From Halorubrum alkaliphilum (lineage in GTDB: Archaea; Halobacteriota; Halobacteria; Halobacteriales; Haloferacaceae), in contig NZ_JAGGKQ010000012.1 in assembly GCF_017873815.1 (NCBI RefSeq), positions 1 through 64,000 of the forward strand: 64,000 nt of DNA, written 5' to 3'. The notes under the pieces are model-generated. The model saw only the letters and a program-made list of their open reading frames with translations. It did no database searches and was not told the DNA's origin. Made by a program: the position numbers and the translations under genes. Shown here piece by piece: positions 46,007 through 55,167 of the stretch (positions are counted from its first letter, which is position 1; each line of letters starts with the position of its first letter).

Positions 46007-47530
46007 ATGCCCCGGCGTCTGCTGCTCGGCTGTAGCGCTGTCGGGAACACGCTCGTCGAGCGAGCACGGGAGGACCGCGCGGACGTTCTGGCGGTGACCG
46101 ACGACACCGGGTGGGCCTCCACGCTCCGCGACCGCAACGTCGCGACCGTCGAGGCCGACCCGACCGACCCCTCGGCGTATCCCGACCGCGCGTCCGTCGT
46201 GTTGGTCGCGAGCGACGACCCCGCCCGCAACGTCGCGGCCGCCCGGGCCGCCCGGGAACGCTATCCCGACGCGCTGATCGTCGCACACGTCGGGACGGGC
46301 CCGACCGCCGAGCAGACGGAGGCGTTGAAATCGGTCGCCGACCGCGTCGTCGACCCGACCGAGGCGCTGACGAATCGGGTGCTCGACGCCGTCGAGATGG
46401 AGGAGCCGGACGATTCGGATGAGTCGAGCGAACCGGTCGAACCGGTCGGCGACGCCAAGAGGCTTCGATCGCCGGGAGCCGAGGAGCGACCGCCGCGGTT
46501 GGTTCGAACTATCCGGCGGCTCTCGGGGCCGCTTCTCGTGGTCGCACACGACAACCCGGATCCGGACGCCATCGCGAGCGCGATCGGGGTGACGCGGATC
46601 GCGGAGCGGATCGGAACCTCCGCGGACGCCTGTTACGGCGGCGAGATCGCCCATCAAGAGAACCGCGCGATGGTAAACCTCCTCGATCTGTCGTTGAAGA
46701 CCTTCGGCGAGGTCGATCCGTCGGAGTACGGCGGAATCGCCTTAGTCGATCATTCCCGGGCCGGGATCAACGACTCGCTGTCCAAGGACGCGACCGTCGA
46801 TATCGTGATCGACCACCACCCACCCCGCGGTCCGATAGAGGGGACGTTCGTCGACATCCGGCCGGACGCGGGCGCGACGAGCACCCTCATAACGGAGTAT
46901 CTCTCGCGGCTAGGGATCGAACCGGAGCGAGCGCTCGCGACCGCGCTGTTGTACGGGATCCGTATCGACACCCGAGATTTCACCCGGGAGGTGTCGATCC
47001 CGGATTTTACCGCGGCCGCCTCGCTGGTTCCACACGTTGATGAGTCGACACTGGAGCGCGTCGAAAGCCCGAGCGTGAGCGCGGAGACACTCCGCGTCCT
47101 CGCGGAAGCGATCGAACGCCGCGACATCAGGGGATCGATCGTCGCCTCCTGTGTCGGAGAGATAACCGACCGCGACGCGCTCGCGCAGGCCGCCGACCGA
47201 CTGCTGGATCTCGAAGGGGTCTCCGTGACCTTCGTGTACGGGTACATGGACGGCGTAATCTACGGCTCCGCTCGCACCCGCGGCACCGACCTCGACATCG
47301 GTGAAGTCCTCCGTGACGCGCTCGAACAGGCCGGATCCGCGGGCGGACACGCCAACATGGCCGGCGCGCAGGTCCCCCTCGGGATCTTGGAGGGCGTTGC
47401 CGAGGACGAGGAACTTCCCGACGTCGTCGAGGCGTTCGTCTCCGGTCGGTTCTTCGAGGCGCTCGACGACCCGCCGACCGCGACTCGGGGAACGACCCCG
47501 ACGGAGCCCGCGAGCGAGTTTCCGGAGTGA
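46007..47530 (+). CDS. DHH/DHHA1 phosphoesterase with N-terminal TrkA-N-like domain
   Basis: 507 residues from ATG 46007. N-terminal Rossmann part: RRLLLGCSAVGNTLVERARE with VLVASDDPARNVAAARAARE (TrkA-N/RCK type). The DHH core begins about 178: LLVVAHDNPDPDAIASAIGV, GIALVDHSRAGIND and VDIVIDHHPPRGPI, giving the metal ligands; DHHA1 region AGSAGGHANMAGAQVPL. Related to GdpP-like or Pde-type enzymes hydrolysing nucleotides, perhaps cyclic di-AMP, which suits the NAD/nucleotide-sensing N-domain (inference). Confidence 0.88.
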   Translation: MPRRLLLGCSAVGNTLVERAREDRADVLAVTDDTGWASTLRDRNVATVEADPTDPSAYPDRASVVLVASDDPARNVAAARAARERYPDALIVAHVGTGPTAEQTEALKSVADRVVDPTEALTNRVLDAVEMEEPDDSDESSEPVEPVGDAKRLRSPGAEERPPRLVRTIRRLSGPLLVVAHDNPDPDAIASAIGVTRIAERIGTSADACYGGEIAHQENRAMVNLLDLSLKTFGEVDPSEYGGIALVDHSRAGINDSLSKDATVDIVIDHHPPRGPIEGTFVDIRPDAGATSTLITEYLSRLGIEPERALATALLYGIRIDTRDFTREVSIPDFTAAASLVPHVDESTLERVESPSVSAETLRVLAEAIERRDIRGSIVASCVGEITDRDALAQAADRLLDLEGVSVTFVYGYMDGVIYGSARTRGTDLDIGEVLRDALEQAGSAGGHANMAGAQVPLGILEGVAEDEELPDVVEAFVSGRFFEALDDPPTATRGTTPTEPASEFPE

Positions 47531-47635
47531 CAGGGGCTTACGAACTGACACCACCCGACGGGTGTCGACGCGAGCCGCCCGGTCCAACGAACCCGCAGCG
47601 CAACCTACATATCCCGCCGTCACGAACAGTATAGT

Positions 47636-48706
47636 ATGAGCAATGAAATACTCGAACACCGACGACTTCTCGTCGCCGGGAGCGGTATCGCCGCGTTGAG
47701 CGCGGCGATCTACGCCGCCCGGTCGAACAACGAGCCGCTGTTGATCGAGGGTGACGAGCCCGGCGGCCAGCTCACGCTGACGACGGACGTCGAGAACTAC
47801 CCCGGCTTCCCCGACGGGATCTCCGGCCCGGAGCTCATCAACGAGATGCGCGAGCAGGCCGAGAAGTTCGGCACCGACCTTCGAAACGGGATCGTCGCCG
47901 ACGTCGAGAAGACGCCAGCCGGTCACTTCCGTGTCGAGTTGACGAACGGCGACGTGTACACCGCTGACGCCGTGATCGCCGCCTCCGGAGCCTCCGCGCG
48001 CACCCTCGGCGTGCCCGGCGAGGAGGAGCTGATGGGATACGGGCTCTCGACGTGTGCGACGTGTGACGGCGCGTTCTTCCGCGACGAGGACATGCTCGTC
48101 GTCGGCGGCGGCGACGCCGCGATGGAGGAGGCGAATTTCCTTACCAAGTTCGCCGACACCGTCTACATCGCCCACCGCCGCGAGGAGTTCCGTGCCGAGG
48201 ACGTCTGGATCGACCGCGTCATGGACAAGGTCGATGACGGCGCGATTGAGATCCTGCGGAACACGGAGCTAACCGAGATTCACGGCACGGCCGAGGACGG
48301 GATCACGAGCGTCACGCTCGTCGAGCATCCCGACGGCCATCCGAAGGAAAAGCTCAACGACCCCGCGACCGCGGACGCGGTCGAGGAGTACGAGTTCGAC
48401 GTGGGCGCGGTGTTTTATGCGATCGGTCACACGCCAAACACCGAGTACTTGGAGGAAACGGGCGTCGAACTCGACGACGCCGGCTACCTGCTAACGCAGG
48501 GCGGCCGCGACGGCGGCCAGACCGCGACCACGGTCGAGGGACTCTTCGGCGCGGGCGACGTGGTCGACCACCACTACCAGCAGGCGGTTACCGCCGGCGG
48601 AATGGGCGTGAAGGCCGCGCTCGACGCCGACGACTACCTCTCCGATCTGGAGCGGGCCGGCGAGTTGTACGAGCCCGAAGTCGACGCCGCGGCCGCAGAC
48701 GACTGA
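47636..48706 (+). CDS. trxB: thioredoxin reductase-like FAD/NAD(P) oxidoreductase
   Basis: 356 residues, start supported by ACATATC about 26 bases upstream. Redox pair Cys140/Cys143 in LSTCATCDGAFF; FAD loop LVAGSGIAALSAAIYAAR, where the usual third Gly of GxGxxG is Ala; NADPH loop VVGGGDAAMEEANFL with HRREEFRA. The C-terminal FAD part GLFGAGDVVDHHYQQAVTAG is present. Carries electrons from NADPH to thioredoxin; a thioredoxin gene lies at 53.2 kb. Confidence 0.92.
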   Translation: MSNEILEHRRLLVAGSGIAALSAAIYAARSNNEPLLIEGDEPGGQLTLTTDVENYPGFPDGISGPELINEMREQAEKFGTDLRNGIVADVEKTPAGHFRVELTNGDVYTADAVIAASGASARTLGVPGEEELMGYGLSTCATCDGAFFRDEDMLVVGGGDAAMEEANFLTKFADTVYIAHRREEFRAEDVWIDRVMDKVDDGAIEILRNTELTEIHGTAEDGITSVTLVEHPDGHPKEKLNDPATADAVEEYEFDVGAVFYAIGHTPNTEYLEETGVELDDAGYLLTQGGRDGGQTATTVEGLFGAGDVVDHHYQQAVTAGGMGVKAALDADDYLSDLERAGELYEPEVDAAAADD

Positions 48707-48796
48707 GACCACGGCGATACGGACAGTACTGCGACCCGTCGATGACCAGTTCCGGGCGACCGAATGTTCGAACGGGTGGTCGGTCAGTACGGAGTT

Positions 48797-48937
48797 TTTA
48801 TAAGTGATGTCGGGAGTAGGTCTCGCAATACGGTTTGGTAGTTGTTTATAAGTGGATTAGTGGTGTTGCTGGCGGCTGTTTATAAGTAGATGGTGCTGTG
48901 GTGAACGGCTCCACTTCTCCAGCTGTTCGTTTATAAA
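48797..48937 (-). repeat. array of four TTATAAA boxes downstream of RNA element A
   Basis: Boxes (minus-strand sense TTATAAA) at 48930-48937 (palindromic CGTTTATAAACG), 48879-48886, 48845-48852 and 48797-48804. Minus-strand words are CTACTTATAAACAG, CCACTTATAAACAA and TCACTTATAAAAAC. Spacing is 34-51 bases. Orientation relative to the RNA is the same as in copy B. The spacer 48707-48796 holds nothing else recognisable. Confidence 0.6.
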
Positions 48938-48967
48938 CGGTTAGCGACGAATCGTCGGTGAAGACTT

Positions 48968-49312
48968 CCAAAGCCCCAGCCTGCTCCGGTCGAGGGGCTC
49001 GCTGCGCGCTCACACGGCTCGCTGCGCTCGCCCTTTTTGAGTGCTTGCGTCGTCATCAGAACGCTTTGCGTTCTGATCGGCTCACGAGAGCGCCGCTCTC
49101 GTGAACGCCCATCTTCCCGGAGCAGGCTGCCCCTTTGAGTCCCACCCCGCACAGCAACCGCACCTCACGCCTCCCCAGCCTCGTCGGCCGGCCTCCGCTT
49201 CGCTTCGGCCGACCGACTCCCTCGCGCCGTCGTCGCCGGCGCTACGCGCCGGCTGCCAGAGGGACCTTCGGTCCCTCGCGGTTCGCGCCCTCTTGAGGGC
49301 GCGAACCGGGGC
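48968..49312 (-). ncRNA. predicted structured RNA, copy A
   Basis: About 345 nt, minus strand, no coding frame shared with copy B. Closing stem GCCCC (49308-49312) with GGGGC (48973-48977). Inside, hairpins: GGTTCGCGCCCTC/GAGGGCGCGAACC (49280-49307); GAGGGACC/GGTCCCTC; GCCGGCGC/GCGCCGGC; GTCGGTCGGCC/GGCCGGCCGAC; then a 56-nt segment (49127-49182) 95% identical to copy B; then a 12-bp stem AGCCTGCTCCGG/CCGGAGCAGGCT enclosing further hairpins (e.g. CACGAGAGC/GCTCTCGTG and TCAGAACGC/GCGTTCTGA). It ends in CTTTGG. The remaining spacer to ilvA (49339-49525) has a TATTTATAAACGAG word near 49489 and no gene. Confidence 0.6.
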
Positions 49313-49329
49313 ACGCCACCGCATTCCTT

Positions 49330-49338
49330 ATTTATAAA
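49330..49338 (-). promoter_or_regulatory. TATA box of RNA element A
   Basis: TTTATAAAT on the minus strand, 17 bases before the closing-stem GCCCC; copy B has the identical box 15 bases before its GCCCC, and GCGGTGGCG lies between in both. Confidence 0.6.
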
Positions 49339-49525
49339 CCGTCGCCGCAGCCGCTCACAGTCCTTTTAAATACGATCACGTCGCTGTCGATTTGCGAGAC
49401 TCACTCCCGTAATCACTCACCACCAAGCCTTGCCCACAGCTATTTCGGGCGACGATCTGTCCGGAGAGCAGAGACGCAACCGGAGCCGACTATTTATAAA
49501 CGAGTCCCACGGTCTCGTCTCCCGC

Positions 49526-50737
49526 TCACGACACGATATCCACGTCGTACCCCTCCGCTTCGAGCTCCTCGACGATGCCGGCGGCGTGTTCGGCGTCGTC
49601 GGTTTCGAGTTCGAGTTCGAGTTCGGCCGCGTTGACGGCGACATCGCGGGAGGTCCGGTCGTGGTGAACCGCGTACACGTTCGCGCCGGTCCGGGCGACG
49701 ATACTGGAGACGCGCTCCAGTTCGCCCGGTCGGTCTTTTAAATCGATCGTGATCTTGAGGTATCGACCCATCTGGACGAGCCCGCGGCGGACCACGGTGC
49801 CGAGCCGGTTGAGGTCGATGTTGCCGCCACAGAGCGCGGCGACGATCGTCTCGTCGTCCTCGTAGTCGAACGCCTCCGAGAGGACCGCGGCGAGCGCGAC
49901 CGCGCCCGCGCCCTCGACGAGCGTTTTCGAGCGCTCCAACAGGAGGGTGAGCGCGAGTGCGATCTCGCGGTCGTCGACGACGACCGCCTCGTCGACGTAC
50001 TCGCGCATGATCTCGAACGGCTTCTCGCCGACCGATCGGGTAGCGATCCCGTCGGCGATCGTATCGACGCTGTCGATCGCGCGCCGCTCGCCCGCCGCTA
50101 ACGACTGGGGAGCGCTCGCCGCGCCCTCGGCCTGGACGCCCACAACGCGGACGTCGTCAAGCTGCTCTTTGATCGCGACGGCAACCCCCGAGATCAGCCC
50201 GCCGCCGCCGATCGGAACGACGACGGTGTCGAGCTCTGGGCAGTCCTCGGCTATCTCCAGTCCGAGCGTTCCCTGCCCGGCCATCACGGCGGGATCGTCG
50301 AACGCGTGGACGTACGTGAGCCCGTGTTCGCGTTCGAGTTCGTGCGCGTACGCCTGCGCCTCCTCGTAATCGACGCCCTCCAGCCGGACGGTCGCGCCGT
50401 ATCCGCGGGTGGCCTTCACCTTCGACACGGGCGCGAACTTCGGCATGACGACGGTTGCGTCGACGCCCGCGCGCTCGGCCGCGAGGGCGACCCCCTGCGC
50501 GTGGTTGCCCGCGCTGGCGGTGACGACGCCGGCCTCGCGCGCCTCTGCCGGGAGCGTTCCGATGCGGTTGGCCGCACCACGGATCTTGAACGCGCCGGTG
50601 CGCTGGAAGTTCTCGAGTTTGAGGTGGACGTTCGCGCCGGTCATCTCCGAGAACGTCCGCGACCGCTCCAAGGGCGTGTGGCGAGCGACCGCGTCGACCC
50701 GCTCCCGGGCGTCACGGATCGCAGATAGCGTCAGCAT
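49526..50737 (-). CDS. ilvA: threonine ammonia-lyase (threonine dehydratase) with ACT domain
   Basis: 403 residues. PLP-dependent: Lys51 in NFQRTGAFKIRGA, VTASAGNHAQGVALAAER, VPIGGGGLISGVAV and CGGNIDLNRLGTV are the fold-type II markers. An ACT domain occupies about 325-403 (LKITIDLKDRPGELERVSSI). Converts threonine to 2-oxobutyrate for isoleucine; the ACT domain fits feedback control or the TdcB-type catabolic form. Confidence 0.93.
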   Translation of the reverse strand: MLTLSAIRDARERVDAVARHTPLERSRTFSEMTGANVHLKLENFQRTGAFKIRGAANRIGTLPAEAREAGVVTASAGNHAQGVALAAERAGVDATVVMPKFAPVSKVKATRGYGATVRLEGVDYEEAQAYAHELEREHGLTYVHAFDDPAVMAGQGTLGLEIAEDCPELDTVVVPIGGGGLISGVAVAIKEQLDDVRVVGVQAEGAASAPQSLAAGERRAIDSVDTIADGIATRSVGEKPFEIMREYVDEAVVVDDREIALALTLLLERSKTLVEGAGAVALAAVLSEAFDYEDDETIVAALCGGNIDLNRLGTVVRRGLVQMGRYLKITIDLKDRPGELERVSSIVARTGANVYAVHHDRTSRDVAVNAAELELELETDDAEHAAGIVEELEAEGYDVDIVS

Positions 50738-50919
50738 ACGCCGTTCTGGCGGGGCCGGCGGCTAATCGGTTCCGGTCGCCGTCGGTAAAAGGGAATGGGG
50801 GAATGCACGCGTGTGACGTGCGAGTAAACGAAGCGCGGCGTGATACAAAAAGGTCCGGCAGGCGGAGTGAAAGTAAAACCGGGAGACTGCGGCGGGGCTA
50901 GTCCCGCGTCATCGGCCCG

Positions 50920-51327
50920 TCAGACGGATCTCGACCCGTCGAGCCGGACCGCGACATCGGCGGTCGACAGGTAGCTCGCGACACGCTCGCCGAACGATCC
51001 CTCCCCCGGCCACGTCGCGTCCGCACCGAGCCGGTCTGGGTCGCCCACGTACACCGCCGTCTCCGCCGGGTATTCGTCCGGCGCGTCGAGCGGGACGGTC
51101 ACGCGGACGTACAGGTCGTCGTCGACGCGTTCGTACTCGTCGAGGGAGTCGACCTCCTCGGTTCGAAGGAGTCGACCGGCGGTCTCCCCGCCCGGCGCGA
51201 GCGTCGGGTACTCGCCCTCGACGAGCCGGAGCCCCGTCAGCGTCGCGGAGCCGACGAAAACGAACGAGTCGAGCAGGTCGCCGACCTGCTCCGGTTCGGT
51301 GAGCGTTCCGTACACGAAGACGTCCAT
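50920..51327 (-). CDS. gamma-glutamylcyclotransferase-family protein
   Basis: 135 residues from ATG 51327 (MDVFVYGTLTEPEQVGDLL), which has the family's YGTL substrate loop and the catalytic Glu in LDEYERVDDDLYVR. The 20-residue extension before it is out of character. May open gamma-glutamyl amines or gamma-glutamylcysteine; haloarchaea use gamma-glutamylcysteine, so that substrate is plausible (inference). Confidence 0.85.
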   Translation of the reverse strand: MDVFVYGTLTEPEQVGDLLDSFVFVGSATLTGLRLVEGEYPTLAPGGETAGRLLRTEEVDSLDEYERVDDDLYVRVTVPLDAPDEYPAETAVYVGDPDRLGADATWPGEGSFGERVASYLSTADVAVRLDGSRSV

Positions 51328-51465
51328 AGCCCGGGTGGGTCGCTCTCGCGTTTCAATCTTCGGGCGGAAGGCGGCAGAGCGACTGGAGCCGCCTATCGTC
51401 CGGGCTCCGGCGGGGACGGCCGCGTTCGACATCTAAAAACCGGTTCCGGCCGTCGGCGATGACGC

Positions 51466-52884
51466 ATGGATTTCCCGCGGCTCCGGCGCGTCTGGAAACG
51501 CGTGTTCTCGCTCGCGTGGCCGGTGATGGCCGAGCAGACGTTCCGCACCGCGATGCGGACGACGGACATCATCGTCACCGCGCTGTTCTCGCCGGCGGCC
51601 GTCGTCGCCATCGGGCTCGCGGACCTGTACGCCCGGTTTCCGCTGCGGATCGGATTGGGGCTCGGCGGCGGCGCGATCGCGCTCTCCTCACAGGACACCG
51701 GCGCGGGCGCGACAGACACCCGCGACGAGGCCGTCACACAGGCGATCCTGATCGGCGCGCTCGCAGGTGTTCCGTTCGTCCTCTTCGGCCTCTTTTTAGG
51801 TGAGGCCGCGATCGACGTGTTCGGAACGCTCGTCGGGCAGGAGACCCCATCGGAGGTCGTCGCGCTCGGCTCCGTCTACCTCGCAATCGTCTTCGCGACC
51901 GCCCCCGCGAGACACGTCGCGCTCGTCGGCGCGCGAGCGCTCCAAGGAACCGGCGACACCCGAACGCCGATGTACGTCAACATCGTCGCCAACACGCTCA
52001 ATATCACCGGATCGGTCGTGTTGGGGTTGGGACTGTTCGGCTTTCCGCGGCTGGAGATAGTCGGCGTCGGGCTGGCGACCGCCGCCGCCAACGTCCTCAC
52101 CGCCGGCCTGCTGTGTGCGGCCATCTGGGGGTCGTGGACCGACGCGAACTTCGCTCGACCGCGGGATCTCACGATCGCCCGCCAGCTCCTTCGGGTGAGC
52201 GCCCCGCGAGTGGTCGAGGGATTCGGCTCGGAGGCCGCGGAGTTCCCGTTTAACGCCCTGCTGTTAGGATTCGGCGAGGCGGTCAACGCCGGGTTCCAGA
52301 TCGGGCGGCGCGTCTACCAGCAGGTCACCGGACCGCTCTCGCGCGGATACAACGTCGCCGCCTCGGTGCTCGTCGGGCATGCGCTGGGCGCGGGCGATCC
52401 GGACGAGGCACGATACAACGGCTGGGCGGTCGCGAGCCTCGGCGTGCTCACGGTCGGAACGATCGGCCTCGCGCTCGTCGTGCTCGCACCGGAGGTCGTC
52501 CGCCTCTTCACGAGCGACCCGGAGACCGCGAGCTACGCGGTCGACTTCGCTCGAGTATACGGCCTCGCAGGAGCCGCGCTCGTCTGCTTCTCGGCGCTGT
52601 CGGGGTCGTTACAGGGCGCAAGCGAGACCCGGATACCACTGGTCGCGCGGGTCTCGGGGATGTTCGGGCTCTTTTTGGGACTCTCGTGGCTGTTGAGCCG
52701 GACGCTGGCGCTCGGCCCCGAAGGGGCGTACATCGGGGTGTTCCTCGCGTACTGCTGGATGGCGCTCGTCGTCGCTGTCGGCTTTAGGTACACCGGGTGG
52801 GCACCGCGCGCGGCGGAGATGATGGCCGAACGCGGGAGCGCCGCGGACGCGGATCACGTCGCCTCGGAGACGAGCGAGGACTAA
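51466..52884 (+). CDS. MATE-family multidrug/Na+ antiporter
   Basis: 472 residues with twelve hydrophobic helices and internal two-fold symmetry. RVFSLAWPVMAEQTFRTA with TTDIIVTALFSPAAVVAIG and DTRTPMYVNIVANTLNITGS are MATE signatures; the tail is acidic. Exports cationic drugs or metabolites using Na+ or H+. Confidence 0.92.
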   Translation: MDFPRLRRVWKRVFSLAWPVMAEQTFRTAMRTTDIIVTALFSPAAVVAIGLADLYARFPLRIGLGLGGGAIALSSQDTGAGATDTRDEAVTQAILIGALAGVPFVLFGLFLGEAAIDVFGTLVGQETPSEVVALGSVYLAIVFATAPARHVALVGARALQGTGDTRTPMYVNIVANTLNITGSVVLGLGLFGFPRLEIVGVGLATAAANVLTAGLLCAAIWGSWTDANFARPRDLTIARQLLRVSAPRVVEGFGSEAAEFPFNALLLGFGEAVNAGFQIGRRVYQQVTGPLSRGYNVAASVLVGHALGAGDPDEARYNGWAVASLGVLTVGTIGLALVVLAPEVVRLFTSDPETASYAVDFARVYGLAGAALVCFSALSGSLQGASETRIPLVARVSGMFGLFLGLSWLLSRTLALGPEGAYIGVFLAYCWMALVVAVGFRYTGWAPRAAEMMAERGSAADADHVASETSED

Positions 52885-52978
52885 TCGATTCGGCGTCCGG
52901 GAGAAGGCGAGTGACAGTGCCGAAGAAGCCAGGTGCTAGCGGGAACCGGAGCGGAAATAAATGGGCGATGCGTGCCGT

Positions 52979-53128
52979 TCAGGTCGCGCGGCGTTCCTTC
53001 GCCTTCGGTCGGAGCTTCTTGTAGCCGCACTTGCGGCAGCTCTTGGCATCCGGGGCGTTGCGGGCGTTACAGCGCATACAGATCGCGCGGTCGAGGTTGC
53101 GGCGTTCCGCGGCGTCGAAACTGGCCAT
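52979..53128 (-). CDS. rpl40e: 50S ribosomal protein L40e
   Basis: 49 residues, minus strand, [20 protein letters not shown]. Zinc-ribbon Cys17/20/31/34 (ICMRC...[12 protein letters not shown]) and the basic tail match archaeal L40e. ATG 53128. Convergent neighbours are unrelated. Confidence 0.93.
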   Translation of the reverse strand: MASFDAAERRNLDRAICMRCNARNAPDAKSCRKCGYKKLRPKAKERRAT

Positions 53129-53215
53129 ACTACCGGTGAGCGTGCGAGCGCTGTAAAAGGTTGCGAGACGCGGCGACGGAACACTGCCGGAGCGAGGCGG
53201 CGACGGGAGAAACCG

Positions 53216-53485
53216 TTATGCGCCGGCTTCGGAGATGGCCGCCGTGATGTCCTCCTTCTGGGTGACGCCGACGAACCGGTCGACGACGCCGTCGTCGTTC
53301 TCGACGATCAGCGTCGGCAGCGACCGAACTTGGTACTGGTTGGCGACGTCCTGCTCCTCGTCGACGTCGACCTTCTGTAGCTCGAAGGCGTCGCCGAGTT
53401 CCTCCTGAACGTCCTCCAGGATCGGGTCCTGCGTTTTACACGGGCCGCACCAGTCTGCGTAGAAGTCCAGCAGTCGAACAGTCAT
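53216..53485 (-). CDS. trxA: thioredoxin
   Basis: 89 residues. Active site DFYADWCGPCKTQDP (Cys13/16) and cis-Pro in VRSLPTLIVE. A short, stand-alone thioredoxin; ATG 53485. Reduced by the TrxB-like enzyme or by ferredoxin-linked partners. Start supported by MTVRLLDFYADW, as in other haloarchaeal thioredoxins. Confidence 0.92.
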   Translation of the reverse strand: MTVRLLDFYADWCGPCKTQDPILEDVQEELGDAFELQKVDVDEEQDVANQYQVRSLPTLIVENDDGVVDRFVGVTQKEDITAAISEAGA

Positions 53486-53626
53486 GGTTCGCCGATGACT
53501 AGCAGGGCCGAGCCGATAAGGGTTTCTCACCCGGCGGTACGATGAGGGACTCCGCGAGCGATCCCCGCCCGAACGGTCCCGATCCGAGACGAAACGCTTA
53601 CCACCGGCGATACAGTATCGATGCGT

Positions 53627-53791
53627 ATGAGCAGTGGAAGCAACTCCGGCGGGCTGATGTCCAGTGCGGGGCTCGTTCGGTACTTCGACGCACAGGACCG
53701 GAACGCGATAACGATGGACCCGAAGACGGTCCTCGCGTTCTGCGTCCTCTTCGGCGTCTTCGTCCAGATCCTCTCGTTGACCGTTGCGTAA
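53627..53791 (+). CDS. secG: preprotein translocase subunit Sec61-beta/SecG
   Basis: 54 residues from ATG 53627: a flexible N-terminus ([20 protein letters not shown]), the conserved segment [18 protein letters not shown] and one TM helix at about 35-52 ([18 protein letters not shown]). That is the usual archaeal Sec61-beta layout. TAA at 53789. Confidence 0.9.
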   Translation: MSSGSNSGGLMSSAGLVRYFDAQDRNAITMDPKTVLAFCVLFGVFVQILSLTVA

Positions 53792-53795
53792 CCGA

Positions 53796-54146
53796 CCCCA
53801 CCCTACTTCGCTCACCCTGACGGGTTCGCTCGTGGAGGGTGGGGCTTTGATGTGGGACTCGCCGTCAGTTGTCGCAGGGGAGGAAGGTCGTTCCTCGCCC
53901 GTACTGAGCGACCTTCGGGGTCGGCGTCCCCACCATTTGGGGCCGGGCTACTGCGGCCCGTGATACCGCCGACGTGCGCGACGGTATCACTACACAATGG
54001 TACGTTGTCGCCCGAAAAAAGTGTATCGGGTGGCAAGTCAGACAGTAGCAATCAAGTTACTTGTTTCCGGCCATGTCGGCTTCCTCCCCGGCCTACTCGC
54101 TTCGCGCTTCCGACCGGTCGGAAGCGCTTGCTCGTTGAGGCCGGGG
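53796..54146. mobile_element. hairpin-rich intergenic element, possible PATE/IS605-type remnant or ncRNA
   Basis: The 444 bases between secG and pdxT hold a chain of stems: CCCCACCCT/AGGGTGGGG (53796-53844), AAGGTCG/CGACCTT (53884-53915), GGGCCG/CGGCCC (53940-53959), GTGATACCG/CGGTATCAC (53960-53990) and CCCCGGCCT/AGGCCGGGG (54086-54146) enclosing a perfect palindrome GCGCTTCCGACC/GGTCGGAAGCGC. The last stem resembles subterminal hairpins of IS200/IS605-group elements in haloarchaea. No transposase is present. The rest (54147-54235) is a spacer before pdxT. Confidence 0.4.
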
Positions 54147-54235
54147 GCTCCGCCTCGAAAGATGCTGAGATCGGAGGGGGTCTCCCCGATGTCGCGTAGC
54201 GCGCCCTTTTTGCGCGTCGCTCCCGGATAGCGAGT

Positions 54236-54829
54236 ATGTACGCAGGCGTCATCGCCGTCCAGGGCGACGTGGCCGAACACGCCGCTGCCATCGAGAATGC
54301 GGCGGCCGCACACGACGAACCCGCCGAGGTCGTCGAAGTGAGGGAGTCGGGTATCGTCCCCGACTGCGACGTGCTTCTCATGCCGGGCGGAGAGTCGACG
54401 ACCATCTCGCGGCTGATCCATCAAGAGGGAATCGCAGACGAGATCCGCGACCACGTCGCGGCCGGGAAGCCGGTTCTCGCCACCTGTGCCGGCCTCATCG
54501 TTTGTTCGCGCGACGCCAAGGACGACCGGGTCGACCCCCTCAGCGTCGTCGACGTCACCGTCGACCGCAACGCGTTCGGTCGACAGAAGGACTCCTTCGA
54601 GGCGAAGGTCCCGGTCGAGGGGCTTGACGAGCCGTTCCACGCCGTCTTCATCCGCGCGCCCGCCATCGACGATGTCGGTGAGGCAGTCGAGACGCTCGCG
54701 ACCGTCGACGGGCGGCCGGTCGCAGTGCGTGACGGCCCGGTCGTCGCGACCGCGTTCCACCCGGAACTCACTGCCGACCCGCGACTCCACGACCTCGCCT
54801 TCTTCCCCGACAGCGAGGTGATCGCGTGA
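54236..54829 (+). CDS. pdxT: pyridoxal 5'-phosphate synthase glutaminase subunit
   Basis: 197 residues. Supplies ammonia from glutamine to PdxS for PLP. IAVQGDVAEHAAAIENA, DVLLMPGGESTTISRLI, Cys84 in LATCAGLIVCSRD, and AFHPELTADPRLHD (His-Pro-Glu) are the class I glutaminase triad. Overlaps hisE (GTGA). pdxS is not in the window. Confidence 0.94.
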   Translation: MYAGVIAVQGDVAEHAAAIENAAAAHDEPAEVVEVRESGIVPDCDVLLMPGGESTTISRLIHQEGIADEIRDHVAAGKPVLATCAGLIVCSRDAKDDRVDPLSVVDVTVDRNAFGRQKDSFEAKVPVEGLDEPFHAVFIRAPAIDDVGEAVETLATVDGRPVAVRDGPVVATAFHPELTADPRLHDLAFFPDSEVIA

Positions 54830-55167
54830 GCGACCTCGACGATGGCGACGGGAACGTGCCCGACAATGCCCGAACCGTCCCGGACGAGGCCGTCCTCGAC
54901 GAGCTGTTTGCGACCATCGAGTCGCGCAAGCGAGAACTGCCAGAGGGGTCGTACACCGCCTCGCTTTTTACCCACGAGAAGGGCGAGAACGCGGTGTTAG
55001 AGAAGATCGGCGAAGAGACGACTGAGGCGATCCTCGCGGCGAAAGACGACGACCTCGATGAACTGACCTACGAGAGCGCTGACCTCGTCTATCACCTGCT
55101 GGTGTTGCTCTCGATGAAAGACCTCGACGTGGACGACCTTCGAGCCGAGTTGCGCGACCGGTTCTAA
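54826..55167 (+). CDS. hisE: phosphoribosyl-ATP pyrophosphatase
   Basis: 113 residues, GTG start overlapping pdxT. Second step of histidine synthesis: PR-ATP to PR-AMP. VLDELFATIESRKRELPEGS, LEKIGEETTEAILAAK and SADLVYHLLVLLSMKDLD are the HisE core. Stop overlaps the facing gene's stop (CTAA), so the transcripts meet head-on. Confidence 0.94.
   Translation: MSDLDDGDGNVPDNARTVPDEAVLDELFATIESRKRELPEGSYTASLFTHEKGENAVLEKIGEETTEAILAAKDDDLDELTYESADLVYHLLVLLSMKDLDVDDLRAELRDRF

Noticed and set aside
48968-49312. Tn/IS remnant as explanation for element A
   Set aside because: No terminal inverted repeats, target duplication or transposase trace; stem covariation with copy B favours an RNA. Not fully excluded.
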